Below, piece by piece: positions 1 through 29,700 of a DNA stretch of 64,000 bases. Position 1 is the first letter of the stretch. The number at the start of each line of letters is the position of its first letter. The stretch is from Solea solea (taxonomy: Eukaryota; Chordata; Actinopteri; Pleuronectiformes; Soleidae). Below the pieces are notes generated by a model. That model made no database searches, had not been told where the DNA came from, and saw only the letters and a program-made list of their open reading frames with translations. The translations under genes and the position numbers were made by a program. The stretch is taken from NCBI RefSeq assembly GCF_958295425.1, contig NC_081140.1, positions 14,053,587-14,117,586 on the forward strand, given 5' to 3'.

Positions 1-556
1 GTGTTTTTGAGAGGCTTAGTATTTTTGTTATGTTTGAGTTTGAGAGTTTGTGTGTGTGTGTGTCTGTCTGCAGTCTCTTGTGTTTTGTTGAACTGGAATC
101 TGAACCCCTGCAGCTGTAAGAACGCCATCCAAAAACACTTGTCTCACACGTAAACACTGTATGCAAATTTCAAAGTCACCATTGTGTAACATATTGAGTA
201 AAGGTTAGGTTATGATAGTCAAAAATAATAAAAGAGAAAGGTTTTGCATGTATGATAGCTGGGCGCCAGAAGACCATATTTACAGTCTGGTTTGTCTATG
301 TACATACAGTATGGAAAACATACATGTCGTGTTTGGTAGTTTTGTGCCTTAATGACACGCACGTCGTACTATTGTATTATTCAAATTTTGTGCAAACTGC
401 TACTTCTTTACAATGTACCAGAAGGGACAGCTACACAGTTGTTTAGGTTAGAGGATTGCTTGAAGTTTGATGATTGAAGTAGGACAATATTGTGTGTGAC
501 ATTCAATGACCTGTTTAATCTGAACAAATAAAGAATAAAGACTTGGATAGTATATT

Positions 557-629
<73 letters not shown>

Positions 630-769
630 GTGCGCGTGTGCATGTACTGGCTTTATTTACCTCATCTTGACCCACTTTAGGTTTTCTGTCCATCTCTTCC
701 TTGGCATCTACGTAGAGTGTATCCATTCCTGGCAGTAACCACTGGTTCTTCTTTCCTCCTGTCCTCCAG
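1..769 (+). other. fchsd2 intron with long (GT)n tract
   Basis: This stretch precedes the first visible exon and contains no exon that I can support. Its main feature is an almost pure GT repeat at 560-642, interrupted by a few GC steps near the right end. A reverse-strand open frame across it is poly-His/Thr translated from the repeat. Confidence 0.7.
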
Positions 770-19472
<18,703 letters not shown>

Positions 19473-19545
19473 CTGACACACTGACAACAGACTTTTTCTA
19501 CAGGCTGAGGAAACCGAACAGCTCTGAAGTAAAAAAATGAGCTTT

Positions 19546-19551
19546 AATAAA
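19546..19551 (+). terminator. Proximal poly(A) signal AATAAA of fchsd2
   Basis: A canonical AATAAA hexamer 74 bp after the stop codon. It could give a very short 3' UTR form. Use of this site rather than the distal one cannot be judged from sequence. Confidence 0.4.
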
Positions 19552-20281
19552 CGACTGATGTGAAGTAAAAACTGAACTGAACCACGGCGACCCCCTCCAG
19601 CGCCCGTCGTCCTCTTCCAGCGGAGGAGGAGGGGAAAAAACAGCAGATAACGTATTCAATTAAATAATTGTATTAGATTCCTAATCAAATGCAGCAGTCT
19701 CGCATCTCATCGCCCCCCCCCCCCCCATTCTTGCCTTAAAACTCCACCTTAAACTCACCTCAAACCAGAGCACAGTCAAAGCAGCAGCAGCAAGAAAAGG
19801 AAGAATGTTTGGACGGGGCCAGTATGAGACATTGGCAAGTTTTCCTTTATCTTGTATCTTGTTTGGGATATCATACATCATACAGTGTTTTGTTTTTCTC
19901 TCTGTGCAGGCTGAGTGTTCTGCCAAGTCTGAGAAATTACTTTTTTTCTTCCTCTTGCTTACAAATAATCATGAAGCATGGGAAAGGTTTTGGAGCCCAA
20001 AATCTGCCAAAAACTATAGTGAAGGGTAACCAGACAAATCAAAAATATAACTAGATAAATAACTTTTCCCCCCAGTTACTGCACATTAGTAGGTGACAAT
20101 AATTTACACGTACGATTTAACTTTTTAATCCTTTGTCTTTTGCACCTATTTATTCATTTAGAGTACATCGTCTCCCCACAAAATATACGTTTAGTTCAGC
20201 AGACGTCTCCATTGTTCCACAAATACGTGTATAATTAATCATATAATTATGATTATTTTTGATGTTCCCAAATCTATTATA

Positions 20282-20326
<45 letters not shown>

Positions 20327-20345
20327 TGATGCAAAGGTCTCAGGC

Positions 20346-20665
20346 TAGAGCGGCAACTAACGATTATTTTCTCGATTAATCAAGTAATGGTTCGGTCCAT
20401 AAAATATCAGATCAGCAGTTAAAAAATGTTGATCGGTGTTTTTGAAACATGTCTTGTTTTGTTCACAAACCAAAATGATTCAGTTTTAATGATTTCTTTG
20501 TTATACGGAGCAAAGAAAACAGAAAATATTCACATTTAAGAAGCGGAAACAATCAGAGATCTTGTTTTAATAATGAAAAAAGCTTCAAACCGATTAATCG
20601 ATGGTCAAAATAGTTGACGATTAATTGAGTAATCGATTAATAATCGAGTAATTGTTTCAGCTCTA
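20346..20665. mobile_element. Second hAT-type element of the same family, intact target duplication
   Basis: It is homologous end to end with the copy at 16082-16403 (TAGAGCGGCAACTAACGATT at the left, TTGTTTCAGCTCTA at the right). It is flanked by the perfect 8-bp direct repeat TCTCAGGC at 20338-20345 and 20666-20673. It lies in the proposed fchsd2 3' UTR. A decayed fragment of probably the same family is seen near 49051-49091. Confidence 0.8.
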
Positions 20666-21937
20666 TCTCAGGCCAACATTAGATTTGTTTTAGCTGTGCT
20701 ATAATGACCATACGCTGTCATTTTTGTTGGAACACATCCAGAGAAATACAGGAAGCCGTTTTAAAATGAGCCATTTTTCCACCCAAAAAAACTTTTTTTG
20801 GGTTAAAGTGTGACCTACACTTACACTTTAAGTGTAGCATCAACCTGGAGTGGAACCCTAATTAATGTTATTTAGTTTGTCCTGCTATTTTACTATTACC
20901 CCAGGTGCATTCAAGAGCATGACATGCACACTTCAGTCGCATCATTTCAATCCAAATGTCCATGATGACAGAATTTGACAGACATAAAAACAACAAAGGA
21001 GAAAGTCTCTGTGTGCTTAAAACAGCGAGGTATCCTCAATGAATAAATGTGTGCAAATGAACATATTTGGATAAATTGGCGGTTTTCTTTTTGGTGGTAA
21101 AAAGAAGTTTTAATTAAGTTGGGTTTTTTTTACACTTTTTTTTTTTTTACTCAATTTTATGTCAGTGTTTTATGGCTCCATATACCATCATCATGCTAGA
21201 TAAAAGGAAATGAGTCCAAACTTGCCATGATTGAAGTGTTGTGGAGGTTGAATTAGATGGACAGAGAAACCGCGGTGTGTGTGTGTGTGTGTGTGCGCGC
21301 ACAGAGTTCCCTCCCCTCCAGGCCTTCCCTCACCATATTATAGTCCTTATCATCATACAGTATGTATTCAATGTGTATTAGTACAGTACATTACTGTTGT
21401 CATAGGAATGTTATGCACAGTGTTTGATAAAGACTTAACTCGGCTGAGCGCACGACCGCGTAGTGGAAGATTTATTCTCATCTTGTGCCGGGAGAGAGAG
21501 AGAGCGTTGTAAATACAGTATGAACGAGACGTGGTGGGGGGTGGAAAGGAGAAAAGAGAAGGAGGGAAAAGGAGGCTGGATCCTCCCTGCTCCCTCTTAT
21601 TTCCACCTCTCCTCCACTCTCCCGCTGCTATCTCGTGTCTCTTCTGTCCGTAGCTTTCATAGACACACACACACACAGTATCGAACACACGATGCTATAT
21701 TATATTCTCTCTCTCTCTCTCTCTGTGGTTGTATCGGACTGATTTGGGACGATGACAGTGGTGCGTTCAAAGGCACCGGAATTGTTGGTATTCACTTGTG
21801 GTGACAATGAAATGCGTTTTTATTTGTAACAATACATGCACTAAAATACTGTGGGTGGGAAGGATTTTATTAATCACATCATGAGCTGTATGACAGGTCA
21901 GATCCCACATTTACTTATTTACCCGAAAGCATACATC

Positions 21938-21969
<32 letters not shown>

Positions 21970-23577
21970 ATATATAATTTTTCGCTGACATGCTCATTAT
22001 ATTCAAGTATTTTCCATTTCATCACATCATGGGAGTCTGACTGTTTTAATGGACCAGAGAAAAGCATTTTTTTCAACGTTTACCCTTAATGTTTTTCCTG
22101 TTGTCTCACATTTCAGTCTCAATCTTCCTACGAGGACATTTATGTTGTGTTTTGTCTTTTTTATATCCCCCCCCCATTCTCAATTAACCTTCAAGCCTTT
22201 TTTTAACTCCTTGCCTTAAGGGCAGCGTAGCACTTTTATTTATTTATACCTTCCCTGGAGAGTAGCAGCATTGTCACATATCAGCATTGAAATGTAGAAA
22301 TATGACTCAGATGAATGACTATTAGTGACAGAGTCGTTCTTTTCATTCTCATGCTGTGGTGGGTCCTCTTTGTTTCAGTGTGACTGACAGTTTGTATCTT
22401 TAGCTTGCCGCTCTTGTAAAGAGCTGGTGCGATAATTTGATGTTTTCCTATAAACAATGAACAAAAAACATGCATTTGTTTGGTCTTTGGAAAGGCCTAA
22501 ATGTTTGAAAGTGATAGGAGAGAGTGGGAATTGTGATCAAATCTGTGTTTGACTCTCAGGATGTGGCTTTTTTTTTTGTTTGTTTTTTTCTTGATGGTGT
22601 GATAGTTTCGGGGGAAACATGATGGTAAACGAAAAGTGTTTACTTTCTCTTGTTAATGGTATTTACCAATTTCATAGTTTCACAGTAAATTTCCTGTCAT
22701 TGCTGAACTGGAAAGTATTTTAATTTCCCATAAATCTGCCACAGAACCACAATGGAGGATGGAATAAGGACTGGTTTAAAGTGCGTAATATTAATACGAT
22801 GTAGCGCTGGGACACATCTTGGGGCTCTGACTTCAGAAAAAGTCATAGAATGACTGAAAAATGTTTCTTTCCGAAGCTTGTGTAGCATCCACACATACCA
22901 CAGTTCAGCATGCTGGAATGAGTTCCAACTCCCACGCTCCTCCGCTGTTGTAGGAACTGGCTTTGGTCAAGCTCGACCTCGACAACAGCCTCTCCTCGAT
23001 CTCTCTGAGATCTTATCTATATTGGTGTTCAAACTTGTTTTGAAGTTTATGTCCCACTGAACCTCCCGCCACAAATGCTCAATCTGTCAATTCCTCATAG
23101 ACAAAGTTGATGACTTTTCATTGCCAGTTTGAACACGATTATTTCCTCCCTTTGTGATTCTCACAGTGTTGAATTATTTGATACGAGCCTTTGCTTTTTT
23201 CTATTTCTTTTTAAAGTATTGTATAATTCTGCATTTTTCATCCTTGGATTTGGAGCAGCAGCATTGCTGCTGTTATGAACCGTGTGGTGGAAAGACTGGC
23301 CTTCTCTCTTCTTTTTCTCTTCTCACAGACTGTTGCCATGGTGACAATAACGACAAAAGTATCCGCATATTACTATTGGCTGTACAAAAACAAAAAGTTT
23401 GTATTTATTGTGTACAAATGTTAAATAATAAACAAAAAATATGAAAAAAGTTATTTGTGTAGTGTTTTAACTCATCGTGTGTGCGACGGGTGGATTTTTG
23501 TCTCACGTGCACATGCAGCGTATGTGTGTGTTGTGTAGATGTTCCAGTCAGAAGTGGGTGTGATCGTGGCAGCACAG

Positions 23578-23583
23578 TATAAA
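23578..23583 (+). promoter_or_regulatory. Candidate TATA box of the NWD2-like gene
   Basis: TATAAA lies 129 bp before the proposed ATG at 23712, in the short gap after the proposed fchsd2 3' end. An in-frame TAA at 23685-23687 separates the ATG from upstream sequence. No transcript start is known, so this is only a plausible core promoter. Confidence 0.3.
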
Positions 23584-23711
23584 CACACTACACAAGGATT
23601 TCCTGAGAGGATCCGGAGGGAAAAGAGAGGCAACAGTGCAGAAGACAAGCAGAGAGAGAACTATGGACTTCATACTCCATTCTTTAATTTAGTCATAATT
23701 CTGTATTTGTC

Positions 23712-26700
23712 ATGTGTTCCAGAGGGAAACCAGTGGCCCAGAATCCTCCAGATTCCACCTGCCGCTCATCCTGTGTCAAACTCTATCTGTGCTCCAACCC
23801 ACAGGGTACGTACTATACATGTAGATGTTGATGTTTGTGTCCTTTTGCTGTCGATACAGATGTGTCCTGTTTGTGTGTAGACAGCGTTTTAGAGCGCAAA
23901 GCTCTGAGGGAGAGCGTTTTCCCCAAACTTGGAGAGCACTGCAGAAAAACATGGGGCCTGGACCTCAGGGTGAGTAACCAACGCTTATCACGCATGTGTT
24001 TTCGTTGCTGTGTTTACTTCTATTTATTATATATATATAATTTTAAAATTGTCCGTGTTGTAACTCCACTCGTTATTACTGCTAATGAACAGTGTGAGCT
24101 GAGCCCATTTCTGAATTGTGTTCTTCCAACATGACAATCAAATTAATCTAAATACTGTAAACTTGTATTAAAAGTAAATGTGTGTATCGACCTCTTTATT
24201 AAACTTAGTAAACTTTTTAGTAACAGTACATTTATGATTAATCTTCCAGTATTTAAGATTATTTGTAAAGCAACCAGGTGTAAACATCATTAATGGAAAA
24301 ATCTCCTAAAAACTCAGGTGAAACTGAGGTTGAGAAGCACAATTTTTACAATAATACTACCCCTATTCTAGTAATACAAAGCTAAATGCAAATCGGTAAA
24401 GTATTCCTTTAAGGTTAATTTAAGGGGCATCTGTGTGTGTGTGTGTGTCCTATAATCTGTGACGTTACTTCCCTGAGGCCATCGCAGTAAAGGCACATTC
24501 AATTCACCTGATTTGATTTGACTATAAAAGAGAGAGAGGAGAACTGGGTGAGCAGCTGTAACGCACGCCAGTGTGTCGTGTGAGCATTTCGATCACCTGA
24601 GGACAGTTCAGCCTCCACACACTGTACCGTCTCTGTCTAACAGCACATGTAATTACAGAGGAGGCAGAACATGATACCTTATTTAGCCACTACAAACTAC
24701 AACTGCTATTACACCTCACTGTGTGCTTTTCATAAACTGAACTATCAGTCACGATTATGCTGTGTATGTTTGTATTTGTGTGTGTGTGCAGGTGATAGAC
24801 CCGTTTGAGTCCAGTGATCCCTGTTGTTGGCCAGATGAATGCACGAGGCAGCAGCTGATTAAAGAATGCAGAGAGAGCTCGGCCGGACCTTATTTACTGG
24901 TAAATGAATCGGCGCTGGGAATCATTCTCAATTATGAGTGAACAATAGAACAGCCATGGTAAATGAAAATGCTCGCCCAACAGTGCAACACTAAACTGCC
25001 AGCAGTTATTGGCTGAGTCTTTAATGAAACTTGAGCTTTTGAATATTGTAAGTGCACCTTTTTAAGGATTTGGACAGATTGTCCCATAATAAGAAAGCCA
25101 CATGGTTTGATTGGCACAACAATGTAATTTACAGGAAGAAGAAGAAGAAGAATTCAGCACACATCATCTTAAGTTGCTCTATAGCTTCATAACTCACCGA
25201 ACAACCATATGCTGCTGTCCCCTCTGTGTCCACATGGTGGTGGTGTGTAGGCTCTGGTGGGACACCAGTATGGCTCGGCTAGTGTACCTACCCAGGTGGA
25301 CGTGCCCGAGTATGAGCTGCTGCTGCAGCAGAGTCAGCAGGCAGGCGTCAGCACTCAGGTGCTGGAGAGATTTTACCAGAGAGACGAGAACACCATCCCT
25401 CCCTCCTACTGCCTGAGGCCTCCACACACACACACCTGCTCTCCTCAGGTAATCACTTCATCCACTCACTCACCGTTTACCTTTAATCCTGCTTTATGTC
25501 TACAAATCATACTCAAAATGATCCCCATGAACACAAGAGTCAGAAGGAAAAGCATTGCTCAAATAAAACACCTCCTCAAAAATAGTTATGTTCCTTTCAC
25601 AATTATCAATACATTTAATCACTGGACACAGTAAGTAATTGTGCTTTTGGTGACAATGTGATCATATCTTATGTATGTTAGTTACTTTTTTTTACAAGGT
25701 TGGTGTTCTTTCTTGTGCTGTGCAAAAAGGACAAGGGAACACAAATCTCACATGAATTGTTCTTATTTAAAGGCAAACCTTTACAAATTAAAGTGACGAC
25801 ACAAATAAATATGTAAACACATAATGCATCAGTCAAAATGGGTCAAAGGTCACAAATGCTTTAACTTTCTCACTCATTCAGGAACCTTAATTAGCACCAA
25901 TTAACCTGCCCTCATCATTCACCTGTCCTCCTTATTCACCTGTACTCTTCATTCACCTGTCCTCATCATTCACCTGTCCTCCTTATTCACCTGTACTCTT
26001 GATTCAACTGTCCTCATCATTCACCTGTCCTCATCATTCACCTGTACTCTTCATTCACCTGTACTCTTCATTCACCTGTCCTCATCATTCACCTGTCTTC
26101 CTTATTCACCTGTACTCTTCATTCACCTGTCCTCATCATTCAACTGTCAACATCATTCACCTGTCCTCATCATTCAACAGTCAACATCATTCACCTGTCC
26201 TCATCATTCACCTGTCCTCCTCATTCACCTATACTCTTCATTCACCTGTACTCTTCATTCACCTGTCCTCACTCAGTAGCAGATTTGATTTAAAGTGTAG
26301 TGAAGTACAGTACTTAAGTTTAAGTAAAATTACAAATCTTTAAAAAGTACAAGTAAAACCTACTCAATTTCAGTAATGCGAGTGAATGTAATTCATTACT
26401 ATCCACTTTTCATTTATCCTCTTTTTTTTTTAAACAGTCAGAGATCAGTAAGGAAGAGCAGAACGAGATGAAGGCTACAGAGGAAGAGCTGAAGAAGGTG
26501 TTTCAGATCGGTGCAAGTCTGTGTGTCCACAGTGGTCTTTTGTCTCCAGAGAAGGCCGTCACATATTACAGATCAGGTGAGACACACGTTGTATGTCCGT
26601 CCGTGTGTCACTGAATGTTGATGCATAATTTAATATCTCCTTCCTTCTAGCCCTCGACACAGATCTGCGATTTGCATTAGACACTCGTCCTGATAATGAC

Positions 26701-29700
26701 ACCACCAGACGCTGCCTGGTCTACATCCACAGGGTCGTCGCTGGTGAAACCGAGAAAGAGAAAGAGCAGGTAAATTTACTGCAGCAGCCACAGTCGGAGA
26801 TAAATGTAATTTATCACTTTCTCATCAGCATTTATTAATTTCACTCTACAGTCTGCAGTATGGGGACCAAAATATGACTAATCCCTGTATTTTAATTACA
26901 TTTATTGTTATTTACTTTGACATATAGACATGTTTATGTTTACATTACTGCACACACATAATGTGAAGTATCTCTCACATACGTATCTCAGGCTGCCACC
27001 TCAGCACCCACTGGTGGACAGCTGCTCTCAGAGCTTCGCGACAAGTTCCTCCCTGACCTCGTCACTTCCTGTCAGCATCTGGTCTACGCCACCACCACGC
27101 AGTGTGACCGTCGCTATGGTTACACAACAGCCAGGAGGCGGAGCTATGCTAATTCTCTGGGCCAGCAGGTGTACTCTGATGTCGTGGGCTTGATTGACAG
27201 CGTGAACAGGTTGGACACCGTCAACCGGAAGCTGCCTGTTGATGCTCTGACCAGAGGGCAGGCTGAGCAGGAGGAGCTGTGCAGCTCTCTGTCCAAGCTG
27301 TATGATGTCATTCGACCAGAGGAGGAAGAGGTGAGGGAGGAGCTGTATTTTCTGGACAGTTTCTAAAGCTAAGTCAGCTGACAATGATTCATACATGTAT
27401 CACTGATGTTTGTTTTCACTGGTTGTAGATTAGAGCTTATGTGACGCAGAGTGACCGACAGTGCCCACTATTGGTTTTAGGAGGGCCCTGCACAGGAAAG
27501 ACAGTGCTGCTGGCACACAGTGCTCAACAGGTGAAATGTTTAACTCATTTTCTTCTCTTGTTGTTCAATTAAATTAGATTTACTATAAGTTCCAGCCCAT
27601 CCATTGCAGGAAGTGTAAACAATAAAATACACGCTACGAATACAGCTACAGAGATTAGTGTGGTGAAGGCTGACAAATTGACCTGTTCACCTCTTTTTCC
27701 CGTCCATTAGAATAATAGCAGCAGTGTTGTGGCAAAAATGTGTCGTAAGGTGTCTAATGAAGACATAAAGTTGGATCAAAGTTGATTGTTAAAATGTCAA
27801 TACATTAGTCCAACAGATCACCTCTTCATATGGGTGTTTGATTGACTAAGAATGAGCCATCTGAATATATCCCTTTGGGTTGTGGGAAATTTATTCTTCA
27901 TCATTTCCTTACATTCATTGGTTTTTAACTCTGCTTATGATGACGTTAAAGAGAACAATTTTATTGTTGATATCTAGCAGCGTCATCGAGAGAAACTAGC
28001 CACATGACTAAATCTTAGGATTTAAGCAGGATACATTCATGTTATAAAAATAGAGCTGTAAAGAAACATCCAGTAACAGTGACGTGACTTATGTTCTCAT
28101 CCAACTACATGCAAACGAGTGTCGTGTCTCTCTCCACAGATAAAGTCATGGCTACCGGACAGCGATCCAGTGGTGATCACTTATTTCTGCAACCTGGATC
28201 CTTTGTGTTCCCCATGTCACCTGTTGTCCAGTCTGTGTTATCAAATAGCAAACAGATACCACGGTGACTTGCCCCTCAAAAATGGTCACAGCTTCAACGT
28301 TGGCACTGACCCGGACAATCATAGCTGCATCACTGACCCCAAAGACTACAACTCCAATGATTGCACAACATGTAATCTGGATTCCCACCATGAACCCACC
28401 ACCGCTGACCATGTTTTTGATGCTAACCTAAATCTGTGTGCCACACAATGCCCACATTGTTATACTGGCCTCCTAAAACCTGACATTACTGTGTCTGACC
28501 TTAAAGAACACTTCTCCTTCCTCGTGTCCCGTCTGCCTTCTTCCAAACAGCCTTTGATTCTAAACCTTGATGGCCTGGATCAAATTGAAAGCAACCTTGT
28601 TTGTTCTCAAATCATTGAGAGCCTCCCGTCCCCCGTCCCACCTGGAATCGGACTAATCCTCACTGTCTCCTCCAGTCGAGCACAGGTCCTAGAGGCCATC
28701 AAACAACACTATGCACCATCCAGTCCACCACACTCTGTATCAGCGGGCAGTGAGAGGGAGATGGGATGTGTCTGTGTACAGTTAGGACTGGTGGACAGAA
28801 AAGAGTGTGGGAACCTGTTGGCGTCGCTGCTGAGAAGTTCAGGAAGGAGGGTCACATCAGGACAACAGGCGCTGGTGAACCAGGCAATGACTTCCTGTTG
28901 CCTGACTCTGTATGCTCGCCTACTGCATGTACACACCTCGCTTTGGCACTCTGGTAAGAATGATACGGTCAACAAATACACTGTTAAAATACTCATGAAT
29001 TAATTTTAATCTTATAGTCAAGAACAAATCTCAAGAAATGACCAAATTCAACAGTTGTTAGTCCATCCCTTACCCCTGGCTTATGTCGTTTTTGATGTAG
29101 TCCCACTCCCAAGACCATTATTAATATACTGTATAGGGATTCCTGCTGGGCTCTGGGCCTGTTGCACCTCCACCGGTGTCCATGGAGGACTATGCATGGT
29201 AAGGACATCCGTTTCCCTGAGTCAGGCCTAAGCCAGACCACATACCAAAGTTGGTAGCTGCAGGGTCATTAGCCGAGGACCACCGCTCCCTGACATTTCC
29301 CCAGAACATCTCCCGGTGGCGGGGCAGTAAAGGAGTTTGGCTCCTTGAAGCCTTAGGTCTTTTAGGAGACATGATGTTGAGCCCCAAACAAGTCCTCTAG
29401 CTCCCACCTACACTGGAAAGGTGGCTTTTAACAATGGTGAAACAAAATTCCTTGCTTTTTTATTGTGCATATATAACATATTATCTACCTTTTGACAATG
29501 TTTTATTGTTTATCTTAGTGCATATTTCAAGTTTTTATTAATTGTCCTCCATCATCAGATTCAGATGTGACCGAGTCAACTCTGCCCAGTGGAATCCACG
29601 CGTCAATTTCTGCACTCCTCGATCACCTCGAGCAGAAGCATGGCTCCTCTCTCGTGGCTCGTGCCGTCTCCTACCTCACCCTCTCCTGGACTGGGCTCAC

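Larger units (their letters stand above)
19473..23450 (+). other. fchsd2: fchsd2 3' UTR (proposed) with alternative poly(A) sites
   Basis: After the TGA there is an early AATAAA at 19546-19551, and another at 23427-23432 in an AT-rich context with TGTACAAA (Pumilio-like) motifs. I propose a long 3' UTR reaching about 23450, as brain-expressed vertebrate genes often have; this is inference. The stretch also holds a C-run near 19713-19726, a hAT copy (20346-20665), (AT)n at 20279-20323 and 21938-21978, and (GT)n at about 21275-21300. No protein gene is supportable here. Confidence 0.45.

Noticed and set aside
448..726. 92-codon minus-strand frame with a poly-His/Thr run
   Set aside because: It is the translation of the (GT)n microsatellite.
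25999..26343. 114-codon frame with a repeating 17-residue pattern
   Set aside because: It is produced by a 17-bp minisatellite inside an intron and has no coding signature.
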